Part shown: positions 25,783-35,264 of the stretch, in pieces
Numbering within the stretch: position 1 is the first letter of the stretch
Layout of the letters: every line of letters begins with the position of its first letter
Assembly (NCBI GenBank): GCA_020444265.1
Contig: JAHLLH010000002.1
Span: 62,001-126,000 of the forward strand
Reading direction: 5' to 3'
DNA: 64,000 bases
DNA from: a bacterium
GTDB lineage: Bacteria > Electryoneota > Electryoneia > Electryoneales > Electryoneaceae
Position numbers and translations under genes: made by a program
The notes under the pieces: model-generated
Told to the model about the DNA's origin: nothing
Databases searched by the model: none
Seen by the model: only the letters and a program-made list of their open reading frames with translations

Positions 25783-27129
25783 ATGACAAGCCGTCTGAAT
25801 GATCAGGATACGATTGTAGCACTTGCGACCCCCGAGGGCCATGCCGCCCTCGGGGTCGTTCGTCTTTCCGGCCCCGATGCCTGGGATATTGCCGGGAAAG
25901 CGCTGCGCGATCCGTCAAGGGTAGCCGCATTCGAACCACGCAAGGCGGTGCTGGTCGATCTCGCCGACAGTAAAGGCGAACCGATTGACCAGGTGGTCAT
26001 CCTGCCCTGGAAAAACCCCGCCTCATACACCGGCGAAGATCTTATCGAATTCAGCTGCCATGGTGGGCGTGAGACCCTGCGTCTTGTGGTTCAACGCCTG
26101 CGAGACCTCGGGGCACGACCCGCGGAGCCGGGTGAATTTACCCGTCGCGCCTTCCTCAACGGCAAAATGACTCTGGAACAGGCGGAAGCGGTGGCTGCGT
26201 TGATCGATGCTCGTACCGCATCGTCCGCGAAAGCCGCAGTACGTGTCCTGGAAGGCGGCCTGGGAAACCGAATTCGCAGTTTACAGGAAGCCCTAGCCGA
26301 ATTCCTCAGCAAAATTGAAATCGGACTCGACTTTGTCGAAGAGGAAATCAAAACCTACGAGCCCGACGAGCTGATACGGTTCCTCTCGGACCTTGAGCAG
26401 CAGCTCTCTACCCTACTCCAACAACATCGCGCGGGGCATTTGTTACGTCACGGTGCATTGGTGGTCATAGCAGGACCGCCGAACGCCGGGAAATCGACCC
26501 TGCTGAACCGGATCCTTGGTTATGATCGCGCGATTGTCAGCGACATGCCTGGAACGACACGCGATTATCTCGACGTGACAATCGACCTGGAGGGGATTCC
26601 GCTTCAACTGGTCGACACGGCCGGCCTGCGCGAGGCATCGGACGCCATCGAGCAGGAGGGCACCCAACGCGCCCACTCCTTGCTTGACCGTGCAGATCGT
26701 ATCCTCTGGCTGCTTGCACCCCCAACCTTTGAGCCCCCTCCTTCTTCCTTGCAAAAGGACGAGCGTTTAACCTTACTGGTAAACAAGTCGGATCTGGGCA
26801 ACCTGCCTGCCGAATTGACTTCGCTCCCCCAAATCAGCGGACGAACCGGCAAAGGGGTCGATGAGATGCTGCACCGTCTTGTCGACGACCTGCTGCAAGG
26901 AGCTGACCCCAGCGAATTATTGATCCTGGAGGAGCGACATGCCGATCGTATATCGGATGCTGTGGCCGCCGTCGGACGCACCAGCGATCTTGTCCAACAG
27001 CACGCCAGCGAGGAGTTGCTGGCCACCGAATTACGCGACGCAGTCAATGCACTCGGTGAAATTACGGGAACGATCACCACAGACGATCTTCTGAACCGTA
27101 TCTTTTCCCGCTTTTGCATTGGTAAATAG
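25783..27129 (+). CDS. mnmE: tRNA modification GTPase MnmE
   Basis: A 448-residue GTPase which, with MnmG, installs the 5-carboxymethylaminomethyl group on wobble uridine. The N-terminal folate-binding domain (DTIVALATPEGHAALGVVRL) is followed by a helical domain. The inserted G domain has G1 GPPNAGKSTLLN, G2 GTTRD, G3 DTAG and G4 NKSD. The C-terminus ends in FCIGK, with the conserved CxGK motif. The start at 25783 lies four bases after the yidC stop. A longer frame from 25732 would overlap yidC. Confidence 0.96.
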   Translation: MTSRLNDQDTIVALATPEGHAALGVVRLSGPDAWDIAGKALRDPSRVAAFEPRKAVLVDLADSKGEPIDQVVILPWKNPASYTGEDLIEFSCHGGRETLRLVVQRLRDLGARPAEPGEFTRRAFLNGKMTLEQAEAVAALIDARTASSAKAAVRVLEGGLGNRIRSLQEALAEFLSKIEIGLDFVEEEIKTYEPDELIRFLSDLEQQLSTLLQQHRAGHLLRHGALVVIAGPPNAGKSTLLNRILGYDRAIVSDMPGTTRDYLDVTIDLEGIPLQLVDTAGLREASDAIEQEGTQRAHSLLDRADRILWLLAPPTFEPPPSSLQKDERLTLLVNKSDLGNLPAELTSLPQISGRTGKGVDEMLHRLVDDLLQGADPSELLILEERHADRISDAVAAVGRTSDLVQQHASEELLATELRDAVNALGEITGTITTDDLLNRIFSRFCIGK

Positions 27130-27144
27130 CGGGTTTCGAGGTGT

Positions 27145-27160
27145 TGTTTCACGTGAAACA
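27145..27160. other. parS site (perfect)
   Basis: TGTTTCACGTGAAACA, a perfect 16-base palindrome identical to the bacterial ParB-binding parS consensus, in the mnmE-mnmG gap. Such sites cluster near oriC and load ParB/Spo0J for chromosome segregation. No parA or parB gene is in the window. Confidence 0.9.
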
Positions 27161-27190
27161 CTCCCCTTTCTTCCTCGTTTCTTCCCGTTG

Positions 27191-27206
27191 TGTTTCATGT
27201 GGAACA
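27191..27206. other. second parS-like site (2 mismatches)
   Basis: TGTTTCATGTGGAACA differs from the parS consensus at two positions and lies 30 bases after the perfect site. It could be a weaker ParB site. Confidence 0.5.
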
Positions 27207-27320
27207 AGTGAGAAAACCCCTCTCGCGGCCTCGATCTCCGGGGACAACCCCCTCTTTCGCTTTTATTGCGTCCAAATCGTCTCTACATTGGCGCCCTATT
27301 GAGAACTGGAAGGTCGCGGT

Positions 27321-29207
27321 ATGGTAGATGTTGTCGTCATCGGAGGGGGGCATGCGGGTGTCGAAGCGGCAGCCGCAGCAATACGTGCGGGTGCATCGGT
27401 CGCGCTGGTTACGCGCGAACGAAATGCGCTGGCACGTCTCTCGTGCAACCCGGCGATGGGCGGCACCGCAAAGGGGCAATTGGTCAAAGAAGTCGACGCT
27501 CTCGGTGGCCTGATGGCTATCGCGACCGACCTCTCCGCCATCCAGTACCGGATGCTGAACCGGTCTAAAGGACCTGCGGTCTGGTCGCCGCGCGCCCAGG
27601 TGGACCGTGACAGCTACACTGCGGCCATTGACACTCTCTTTGCCGAGCGCTACCCGCAGATTGAAATCATCGAAGACGAAGCGGTGGGATTTGAAGTAGA
27701 AGGGAGTCGTCTTGTCGGCGTTCGTCTTGCTGGGATACCCACCCCCCTCGCCTGCCATGCCGCCGTCCTCTGCTCTGGCACCTTTATGCGTGGTCTGACC
27801 CATGTCGGGACTATTCAACGTCAATCCGGAAGGTTCGGTGAACCACCAGCCAATGCGATTTCTGAGAACCTGGCCGCCCTTGGCTTCCCGCTGGACCGTT
27901 TTAAGACCGGAACCCCGCCGCGTGTTGTGGCATCCTCTATCGACCTTAGCAGCATGGAGCGACAGGAGAGCGAAACCGAGCTCTGGTTCTTCAGCAGTGA
28001 GGTGAAGGAGAGGCAACTTCCGCAATCGGCCTGCTACCGGGCCCACACCGCGCCTATGACCCATACCCTGATCCGTGACCGGATCGAAGATGCGCCGATG
28101 TACAACGGGCAAATCCAGTCGGTTGGGCCACGATACTGCCCTTCTGTCGAGGATAAGGTGATGCGCTTCCCGGACCGGGAACAGCACCCCCTTGTCTTTG
28201 AGCCGGAAGGAATGGACCACCCCTGGCTCTATGTCAATGGCTTTTCTACCTCCCTGCCGGAAGAGGTACAGCTGCAGGCCCTGCGTAGCATTCCCGGCTG
28301 TGAAGAGGCTGAGATCGGACGGCCTGGCTATGCGGTCGAGTATGATGTTGTGCCGCCGCACGAGCTGCGTTCGACTCTCGAGACAAAACGTGTACCAGGC
28401 CTCTACCTCGCTGGACAGATCAACGGTACTTCCGGGTACGAGGAAGCGGCAATCCAGGGGTTGCTGGCAGGCGCAAATGCCACGCTGAAGATTCATGGCC
28501 GCCACCCGTTGCTGCTGGAGCGGTCTGAAGCGTATGGTGGAGTGCTGATCGACGACCTTGTTACCCTGCACCCCCGTGAGCCCTACCGCATGTTCACCAG
28601 CCGTGCGGAATACCGCCTGCATTTACGTCAGGACAATGCGGAAGAACGCCTGTATGAGAAGGCTCGTCGCACCGGGCTGATCGACGAGGAACGTTACCAA
28701 ACCATCGGTGCGCGCTTGAGTGCGAAAGAGGAGTGGGTCGAACGTTTAAAAAATGTCCGGCTGAAGCGTAATCAAGTCGTATCAGACTCCAAAGACCCGG
28801 AACGGGTAGAAAACGCTTCCCATCTGCTAACACGTCCAGATGTTTCGCTTCAATCAATTCTTTCCGCGACCAATGGTGGCACGTTCAATAACCTTTCAAT
28901 GGACCCCGGCCTGTTGCTGGCCGTGGAAATTGATATCCGCTATGCGGGGTATCTCGAGCGTGAGCGTCGCCAGATCCGACGTCTCCAGGACCAGGAGCGC
29001 CGTGCCATCCCGGATGACTTCGTTTACGAGGGTTTGAGCGCCTTGTCTGCGGAAGGAATGCAGCGGCTACTACTGCATCGCCCCGCCACCCTGGGCCAGG
29101 CCTCGCGCATTGCCGGGGTCACCCCTTCCGACCTGACGATTCTGCTGGTTGCGCTGAAGCGACGGGACGAGCGCGCCCAGGAGCCACGGGGAGCGAAATC
29201 GTCCTGA
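27321..29207 (+). CDS. mnmG: tRNA uridine-5-carboxymethylaminomethyl synthesis enzyme MnmG
   Basis: A 628-residue FAD enzyme and partner of MnmE. It has the dinucleotide-binding [19 protein letters not shown], the signatures [22 protein letters not shown] and TGTPPRV, and [17 protein letters not shown] with the NGTxGYEEA motif. GGAAGG lies upstream of the ATG. The standard mnmE-mnmG order is kept, with parS between them. Confidence 0.97.
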   Translation: MVDVVVIGGGHAGVEAAAAAIRAGASVALVTRERNALARLSCNPAMGGTAKGQLVKEVDALGGLMAIATDLSAIQYRMLNRSKGPAVWSPRAQVDRDSYTAAIDTLFAERYPQIEIIEDEAVGFEVEGSRLVGVRLAGIPTPLACHAAVLCSGTFMRGLTHVGTIQRQSGRFGEPPANAISENLAALGFPLDRFKTGTPPRVVASSIDLSSMERQESETELWFFSSEVKERQLPQSACYRAHTAPMTHTLIRDRIEDAPMYNGQIQSVGPRYCPSVEDKVMRFPDREQHPLVFEPEGMDHPWLYVNGFSTSLPEEVQLQALRSIPGCEEAEIGRPGYAVEYDVVPPHELRSTLETKRVPGLYLAGQINGTSGYEEAAIQGLLAGANATLKIHGRHPLLLERSEAYGGVLIDDLVTLHPREPYRMFTSRAEYRLHLRQDNAEERLYEKARRTGLIDEERYQTIGARLSAKEEWVERLKNVRLKRNQVVSDSKDPERVENASHLLTRPDVSLQSILSATNGGTFNNLSMDPGLLLAVEIDIRYAGYLERERRQIRRLQDQERRAIPDDFVYEGLSALSAEGMQRLLLHRPATLGQASRIAGVTPSDLTILLVALKRRDERAQEPRGAKSS

Positions 29208-29314
29208 ACCGGTTGTTCCTCTAGCCCTGTATCGTACATTCAGTCTACCAGTAGCGGCCGCGTTACTCACAGCCCGGCCCCAGCATATACTCCTGTTTTA
29301 GTGTGTTGGAAGAG

Positions 29315-30277
29315 ATGGATCGAGATCAAGACAAGCGTCGAAACGACAAGCGGAATGATCGGCCTGTCGGAAAAGCCCCCGGCAACCCCTATGGCAAGGC
29401 CAAGGGAAAGCCTCGCCCGGGTGGCCCCGGCAAACCTGCAGGTGGGCCGAAGAAGGATGGCCCTCGTCCTTCCGGTAAGCCAAATTATAAACCATCCACC
29501 TCGAACTCTTCCAGCGCACCCTCGCGCGAACAGCCGCAACGCCGTCGTCGCAAGCTGAACGCGACACCCAAGGGTGTTGCCGCCCAGGCCCCTGCCTGGC
29601 TGTTGGACACCCAGCATGCTCCCCAGATATCGTCTTCAAATGTCACCGAGATGTTGGAAAAGATGGGGTTTACGGGCGACAAAACGATTATTGCATCGCT
29701 TGTCGACCACCTCCTGCTGGTGCGTGAATTGAACCGCGAGATCAACCTCGTCTCCCGCGCCAACGTGGATTCCGTGCTGCTGCAGTCCTTGTGGGAGAGC
29801 CTGGTGCCAGTGCTTCATCCTGCCAAGTGGCGGCGAGGCGAAAAGGTGCTGGATCTGGGTAGTGGTGGTGGGTTCCCGGGCTTGTGCCTTGCGATTGCCA
29901 TGCCTGAACAGGAGTTTCTGCTTGTCGATTCACGGCGCGCGAAAACGCTCGCCTTGACCTCGATGGTCAACGACCTCGGGCTGAAAAATGTCTCTGTGGT
30001 ACACGAGCGTGCAGAAAATCTCGCCTCGCACGAGGATGTGTTGGTTGACAACGTGGTTGTTCGTGCGGTCGGAGTCCTGAAAGAAGTGGCCCCATGGGCA
30101 GAAAAGCTGCTGAAGCCGGGTGGTACGCTGCTGGTCTGGAAGGGCCCTGAAGGGTTACGTGAGTTTCAGGCGCTGGATCGTGAACGTTGGGGGTTGTTGG
30201 AAACGCTTCCGGTGTTGCCTCACCGTTCGGTGATGGTGCTGGAATACAAGGGCGCGGCCGAAATGAAGGAGGGGTAG
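29315..30277 (+). CDS. rsmG: 16S rRNA m7G527 methyltransferase with basic N-terminal extension
   Basis: RsmG methylates G527 of 16S rRNA. The catalytic part (about residues 105-320) has EINLVSRAN, the SAM-binding VLDLGSGGGFPGLCLAI, VDSRRAKTLAL and the conserved VVRAVG and LVWKG segments. The first 90 residues are a Lys/Arg/Pro/Gly-rich low-complexity tail (KAKGKPRPGGPGKPAGGPKK) that is absent from typical RsmG of about 210 residues. ATG 29315 has GGAAG close upstream; GTG 29303 is an alternative. The stop lies in a small hairpin (GAGGGG/CCCCTC, 30269-30283) shared with the convergent gene. Confidence 0.92.
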   Translation: MDRDQDKRRNDKRNDRPVGKAPGNPYGKAKGKPRPGGPGKPAGGPKKDGPRPSGKPNYKPSTSNSSSAPSREQPQRRRRKLNATPKGVAAQAPAWLLDTQHAPQISSSNVTEMLEKMGFTGDKTIIASLVDHLLLVRELNREINLVSRANVDSVLLQSLWESLVPVLHPAKWRRGEKVLDLGSGGGFPGLCLAIAMPEQEFLLVDSRRAKTLALTSMVNDLGLKNVSVVHERAENLASHEDVLVDNVVVRAVGVLKEVAPWAEKLLKPGGTLLVWKGPEGLREFQALDRERWGLLETLPVLPHRSVMVLEYKGAAEMKEG

Positions 30278-30281
30278 CCCC

Positions 30282-30530
30282 TCAACGCCACTCAAGTGTT
30301 TGTTTATGCTCGTCCTCGAATGTGTAGATAAGGGAATAATTCGGGGTGGGGGTGGAGGGAATGATTCGCTGACTGCGTGACTCGTCACGTGGAGCGTAAA
30401 ACGTGTAGTCGCTGTCCAACGCGTCCGCTAGCAACATCGCTATGAACCCGACCACAATCGCCGAGGCCACCACGATTCCCCACCGAACGATCTCTCGCTG
30501 ATTTCGTCTCCAGTACCGCTGCCAATTCAT
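30282..30530 (-). CDS. small single-pass membrane protein, unknown function
   Basis: An 82-residue protein with a basic N-terminus (NWQRYWRRNQREIVRW), one transmembrane helix (GIVVASAIVVGFIAMLLADAL) and a short, probably periplasmic tail rich in Tyr, Ser and Pro. The start at 30530 has AGGAAG seven bases upstream. It is convergent with rsmG, four bases apart. I do not recognise the family. The 261 bases between it and the polymerase gene (30531-30791) show no convincing gene. Confidence 0.6.
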   Translation of the reverse strand: MNWQRYWRRNQREIVRWGIVVASAIVVGFIAMLLADALDSDYTFYAPRDESRSQRIIPSTPTPNYSLIYTFEDEHKQTLEWR

Positions 30531-30791
30531 GACATTACTTCCTGACCTCTTGTGAAAGCATGACCCATACTGATTTATTCCTCGTAACGCTTCCCTCAAG
30601 GTACGTGTGCCTGTGCTGATTTTGCTATTCTTTCAGAGGAAATTGCATAATGAGAACCGTTGCATAAGACCGCAGGAATTTGCCCGACTGTTGCTTCCAC
30701 CCTTGGCGCAATCTGCCTGCGCGGGCCTTTTTATGGCCGCGTCCCGCACTCTGCATCCAGTCCAGAGAGGATGACACTCAAATTGGAGTGG

Positions 30792-32228
30792 TCAGGCTGG
30801 AAGATTACCTTCGATCTTCATTTGCTCTTTTCGCTTTGCGGTCAAGTCAGGCAGCATCATGACCAGGGCTGTAAGGAACCAGAAAGGCTCCATGATACGG
30901 ACAATGATAAAGGTATTGGCGCCAATACCGTGTATGATCATCCCCGCAAACCCGCCCAGGTAACCAACAATAAAAGCATACTCCGCCGGGAAAAGCTTTG
31001 GGTCCACCAGTTTGAGCTTCTTCACCCCCTCGGCGAAAATCGTCCACAAAAGCCAGCCGAAGGCAAATAAACCCACCACGCCTGTCTCCACCAGCACACG
31101 GAAATACTGGGCATCCTTGAATCCGGCGCCCGTCACTCCCCACCCGAAAATCGGTTTCTGAGTCCACTGTTTGATGGTTTGTGTCCAGGAGATGATACGC
31201 GCCGAGGTGGAAGGATCAAGGGCGGTGTCCCCCACTTCAACCACATCCGTACGGAGCTGATTTTCCTGGCCGAACGTATAGCTGACACGTTCGTAAACCG
31301 ACGCGGGAATAACGAAAGGCAGGACCATCAGTGCCAGGATCATGGCAATAATCAGTTGACGGCGCTGTCTGCTATAGAAGATGACCACAAGGACGGCGGG
31401 GAACAGCGCAATCCAGGACGACCGCGACAGCGTATAGGCAAATGGAATCAACATCACCAACAGAAGGATGAGGTAGCCGGCGCGTTGACGCATACTCTTC
31501 AAGGTCGGTAGAATCGCGATCACCAGGGACATCATGATGACCAGGTAGCCACCAAGCGTGTTCGCTTCACCGCCCTCGCCCTCAAAGGGCGCCGAGACAC
31601 GAACCCCGGATGGAATCTGCGAAACGGCATACAGCGAGACAAGGAAAGCAGTGATCAGGAACATGCGGCGATACCGCCACAAGTTGGTCAGGTCCTGGAT
31701 ATGTGACGAGACCATAAGAAAGATCAGGAAGTATTGGAAGTACTTGATGTTGTACAGCAAACCAACCAGCGGCGAAACGTTACCGTTGAAGATCCCGAGG
31801 AAGGTTGCAAAAAAACTTATGCCAAGATAGGTGAAGATGGGGCGGTTCAGCGGTGTGCGGATAAAAAGACCCAAGTCCTTGTTCACAGCCGTTTTCACCA
31901 GCCAGGAGAGGGTGATCAAACCGAGCAGAAGGTCATCGAAACGGAGGACAACGTCACGCGAAGTGTCGGTTCCGCCCCCACCGCCCCCACCAATGGCAAA
32001 CTCCGGAGAAAGCAGCATGGAGAGAATGAGGATCGAGAGGGCGAAGTCAGTATTGATGAAAGCGAAAATGAAAATTGCAATCGCAACCACCGAGTAGAAC
32101 GCGAGGCTTTCGTCATAGCCAGCAAGGCTGGAGATGGCCAACGAGGCGAGGGTCACGACAATCATGGTCGCGACCACCGCGAGACGTTGATTCCCGGTAT
32201 TCAGCCCGAGAGAGCCTCGAAAAAGCAT
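30792..32228 (-). CDS. O-antigen ligase/polymerase family membrane protein (Wzy_C)
   Basis: A 478-residue protein with about eleven hydrophobic segments. It has the Wzy_C-type large periplasmic loop, seen as SRSSWIALFPAVLVV before it and KPIFGWGVTGAGFKDAQY followed by VLVETGVVGLFAF after it. Such proteins polymerise or ligate lipid-linked polysaccharide units at the periplasmic face. A run of seven glycines (EFAIGGGGGGGTD) sits in an early loop. It is the last gene of the minus-strand block, ten bases after the tyrosine autokinase-like gene. No glycosyltransferases or flippase accompany it. Confidence 0.82.
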   Translation of the reverse strand: MLFRGSLGLNTGNQRLAVVATMIVVTLASLAISSLAGYDESLAFYSVVAIAIFIFAFINTDFALSILILSMLLSPEFAIGGGGGGGTDTSRDVVLRFDDLLLGLITLSWLVKTAVNKDLGLFIRTPLNRPIFTYLGISFFATFLGIFNGNVSPLVGLLYNIKYFQYFLIFLMVSSHIQDLTNLWRYRRMFLITAFLVSLYAVSQIPSGVRVSAPFEGEGGEANTLGGYLVIMMSLVIAILPTLKSMRQRAGYLILLLVMLIPFAYTLSRSSWIALFPAVLVVIFYSRQRRQLIIAMILALMVLPFVIPASVYERVSYTFGQENQLRTDVVEVGDTALDPSTSARIISWTQTIKQWTQKPIFGWGVTGAGFKDAQYFRVLVETGVVGLFAFGWLLWTIFAEGVKKLKLVDPKLFPAEYAFIVGYLGGFAGMIIHGIGANTFIIVRIMEPFWFLTALVMMLPDLTAKRKEQMKIEGNLPA

Positions 32229-32237
32229 CGCTCTCGT

Positions 32238-34547
32238 CTACGCTTTCTCTTTTTCTTTCGGCCCGAGCAGGGTGTCAACTTTAAGTTTGCCCATCAGACG
32301 TTCCCACCCGGATTTACGTTTCGGCTGCTGTTCCACCACCTCGGTATCGCCGGACGCACCATAGTACTTGCCGTAGTAATAGTGCGAGCTGGAGAAGCCG
32401 ATCAGTTCTGAACGAAGATCGTTGAGCACAACACCCATGACCGTTGCGCCTACCGATTCAATCTGCACCTTTGCGCGACGCAGCGCGGCGCGTGGCACCT
32501 TGCCGGTACGGTAGACTAACAGGGTCGCATCGGTTCGTTTCGCCAGAATCGCCGCATCGGTCACCGGCAGCACCGGCGGGGCATCGAAAAGGATGATGTC
32601 AAACTCTTCGCGTGCCTCGTCAATGAACTGCTTCATCCGCTCGGAAACCAGCATTTCTGCCGGGTTCGGCGGCACACCGCCACTGGTGATGATGTGAAGG
32701 TTCTCCATACCCGGGGTCATCAAGGTCGAGGACATGCCCATATCGCCCATGATGATATCGGTCACCGTTCGAATGCAGTCGCGCCATTCGACACGTCCCA
32801 GTACGATATCGACCACACCCGGGGCCTGATCGATCCCGAAAACCTTGTAGATGCTCGGGCGACGCAGGTTGCAACCGACCAGCAGGATTTTCACTCCGCC
32901 CTGCGCCATCGTAATCGCGAGGTTCACAAGGGTGGTCGACTTTCCCTCCTGCAAGGAGGCAGACGTGGTGGTAATCGTCTTGACTGGCGAATCAATCGCA
33001 CGGAATTGCAAGGCAGTACGCAGGGCGCGATAGCCTTCCGCCACAGGATCTTTCGGGGCAAAGTGGGTGACAAGCCGTGCGGACGCTTCGAGGTTGGGGT
33101 TGTTTTCCAACCCCGGGTTTCTTCGTAACAAGTGTTCCGTGACCGACTCGATGTCGATGCTGGGGATTACCCCAAGCACCGGCACCTGGAGGAATTCTTC
33201 AACATCTTCGATTGTCCCGATGGAGGTATCAAACGTTTCGAAGAGGAAGGCGAGTACCAGGCCAAGTGTCAGCCCAATCACAAAGCCTACACTGATCATG
33301 CGGCTCATATTGATGTTGATCGGAGCCTGATTAAGCATGGCGGGACGGACCACAGTGACCTCGTCCGCCTGGTCCGCTTCACGGATCAATGCTTCCTGGT
33401 ATTTAACTGTCAGGTCGGTGTACTGTGCTTCACGCAGGGCAACTTCACGTTCCAGCTGAGCATAGCGTCGTTGCGCTTCGGGTACCTTGGCAAATTCGGC
33501 GTCGCCTTCGGCAATCAGCCTGTCGAGATTCTTCAGCTCGCGTTTCTTGGCGTCCAGCATATCTATCGCTTCTTCAGCGATCTGGCTGAGCAATGCCTGA
33601 ATGTCACCTTCAAGCTGGGTAATGCGCGGATAATCAGGTTTGTATTGGGTCAACAGGTCACGTTTACGGACTTCGAGTTCGATCAGACGCTGGTTCAACA
33701 GGGCAATCGACCCGCCGTCCGCTTCTCCGGAGGAAAACCAGTCGATCAGGCGCATGGCCGAGGAGTCCATGGCTGTGTTTTTCAGTTCCCCTTCACCTGT
33801 CTTGCGCAGGTTTTGACGCTGACGAAGCTGTCCGAGCTGGGTCGTAAGCTGATCAACAACTGTCTCGAGCGACCGTTTCTTTTCACGCAGGCTCATTTGT
33901 TCTTCGAGCCTGAGGCGGAGTTGGTCGTTCAAGACGGGGAGTTTACTCTGCTGGCGAAAATCCTGCAACCGGTTTTCCGCAGCGTTCAAATTGGACTGTG
34001 CCAGCAGGAGTTGGGATTCGATAAATTCTCGTGTTTCACGATCCTGCCGGGACTTCTCCTCCAGATGAGTTTCGGTGAAGACCTGCGCCAGGGTCTGTGC
34101 AACATCGCGGGCCTCGTAGGGATCATCCGATGTCACATTGATGTCGATGATATTGGTTCGTCCACTTCGTTCCGTGGTGACCAGACCAATCATCCGGTTG
34201 ACCATCGATGCCAGTTCGGAGTTGGAACGGACATCCTCGCTGGTCAGATCACGATCGATCTTACCAAGCCGTTTCGCCACCTTTTCCATCACAGGAAAAC
34301 TGCGGATCAGCTCTTGCGCAGTGGCGATGTTATCCCATCGTGTGTAGGTCAGCCGTTGCAACAGCAACCCTGCAACCGTGTTTGTCTCTTCCACCTTGAC
34401 GCTGGAATAGGAACTGTAGAGCGGCTGACGGGAACGTCCGAAGAAATAACTGAAACCGAGCACCAGCAACGTAGCGAAGAGCACCACTTTCCAGCGTCGG
34501 CGAAGAATTCTCTGGACATCGCGCAGATTCAGGTCATACTGGGCCAT
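32238..34547 (-). CDS. Wzc-type polysaccharide co-polymerase / BY-kinase with altered Walker A'
   Basis: A 769-residue inner-membrane protein. It has a Wzz-type N-terminal half with two membrane helices (VVLFATLLVLGFSYFFG and MISVGFVIGLTLGLVLAFLF) flanking a long periplasmic coiled coil and the Pro-rich PININMS segment. The C-terminal P-loop domain has Walker A SLQEGKSTT (about residue 550) and Walker B IILFDAPP. The tail has a Tyr cluster, HYYYGKYYG. The Walker A' motif, normally LxDxDxR, reads LLVGCNLRRP, so both acidic residues are missing. The protein should set chain length and export; kinase activity is doubtful. It lies between Wza-like and Wzy-like genes. Confidence 0.9.
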   Translation of the reverse strand: MAQYDLNLRDVQRILRRRWKVVLFATLLVLGFSYFFGRSRQPLYSSYSSVKVEETNTVAGLLLQRLTYTRWDNIATAQELIRSFPVMEKVAKRLGKIDRDLTSEDVRSNSELASMVNRMIGLVTTERSGRTNIIDINVTSDDPYEARDVAQTLAQVFTETHLEEKSRQDRETREFIESQLLLAQSNLNAAENRLQDFRQQSKLPVLNDQLRLRLEEQMSLREKKRSLETVVDQLTTQLGQLRQRQNLRKTGEGELKNTAMDSSAMRLIDWFSSGEADGGSIALLNQRLIELEVRKRDLLTQYKPDYPRITQLEGDIQALLSQIAEEAIDMLDAKKRELKNLDRLIAEGDAEFAKVPEAQRRYAQLEREVALREAQYTDLTVKYQEALIREADQADEVTVVRPAMLNQAPININMSRMISVGFVIGLTLGLVLAFLFETFDTSIGTIEDVEEFLQVPVLGVIPSIDIESVTEHLLRRNPGLENNPNLEASARLVTHFAPKDPVAEGYRALRTALQFRAIDSPVKTITTTSASLQEGKSTTLVNLAITMAQGGVKILLVGCNLRRPSIYKVFGIDQAPGVVDIVLGRVEWRDCIRTVTDIIMGDMGMSSTLMTPGMENLHIITSGGVPPNPAEMLVSERMKQFIDEAREEFDIILFDAPPVLPVTDAAILAKRTDATLLVYRTGKVPRAALRRAKVQIESVGATVMGVVLNDLRSELIGFSSSHYYYGKYYGASGDTEVVEQQPKRKSGWERLMGKLKVDTLLGPKEKEKA

Positions 34548-34571
34548 GCTCGGCCACCTCTTTCCGTTTAA

Positions 34572-35264
34572 CTATCCTCCGAGCACCGCAATCAGGATCA
34601 CGGTCTGTAGCACAAGACCGACCAGCTGGACAACACGAGAGGTTTTTTCCAACCAACTGATTGGCTTAAAGGGGATAAAAACTCGATCCCCCGGTTGCAT
34701 CAGAATGTCCTGCGTGGCCACCCCGTTCTGGAAAAAACTGCGAAGATCAAGACGGATTAATTCACCGTTGCTCCGCAGGAGAGAGACATTTTCCAAATCC
34801 GCGTTCGGCTGAATGCCACCGTTGGCTGCAATAAATTCAGAAGCGGCCATGTTCGGTACGAGAGCAAAAACCCCCTGTTGGACACATGCCCCAACCAGGA
34901 CAGCCGTCAATGACCGATAGTCGAGTACCTCAACAAACACCTGTGGTTCTTCGATATAACGCGTCAAGTCACGCTTGATGTTGCGCTGAATTTCGGATGG
35001 CGTCAACCCGGCAACCTGAACCTTCCCGAGAAGGGGTACCAATACTTTCCCCTCTTCCCCTACATCGGTTTCGATCACTTTTCCGACATCCTCGAAGGAA
35101 ACTCCCTGGTAATAGCTGATCCGAACCCTGTCGCCGATACCGATGACATATTCGATCGAACCGCCGTCGCCAGCCGTATCCTGTGCCAGGACAGTTGTAC
35201 TGCCAGCCAGAAGTAGCACCAGCAGCAGCCCGCCTCTCCACCATTTCATCGAGGTGATCCTCAT
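34572..35264 (-). CDS. polysaccharide export protein (Wza family)
   Basis: A 230-residue secreted protein with a signal peptide (WRGGLLLVLLLAGSTTVLAQ), a Poly_export domain (YVIGIGDRVRISYY, then VPLLGKVQVAGLTPSEIQ) and an SLBB domain (VLVGACVQQGVF, then PGDRVFIPF). The C-terminal helix is hydrophobic (VVQLVGLVLQTVILIAVLGG). There is no lipobox cysteine, unlike E. coli Wza. The start ATG 35264 overlaps the response-regulator stop in ATGA, indicating coupled translation; ATG 35249 is an alternative. Confidence 0.87.
   Translation of the reverse strand: MRITSMKWWRGGLLLVLLLAGSTTVLAQDTAGDGGSIEYVIGIGDRVRISYYQGVSFEDVGKVIETDVGEEGKVLVPLLGKVQVAGLTPSEIQRNIKRDLTRYIEEPQVFVEVLDYRSLTAVLVGACVQQGVFALVPNMAASEFIAANGGIQPNADLENVSLLRSNGELIRLDLRSFFQNGVATQDILMQPGDRVFIPFKPISWLEKTSRVVQLVGLVLQTVILIAVLGG

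Noticed and set aside
27195-28622. Long minus-strand open frame opposite mnmG
   Set aside because: It is a shadow of mnmG; its translation shows no conserved motif.
30531-30791. Small RNA or gene between the small membrane protein and the Wzy-like gene
   Set aside because: There is a weak G/C hairpin with an internal T run near 30720-30745, but no promoter, conserved frame or clear terminator.
33132-34571. Long plus-strand open frame opposite the Wzc-like gene
   Set aside because: It is antisense to a clearly conserved gene, has no family features or ribosome-binding site, and exists because of high GC and codon bias on the other strand.
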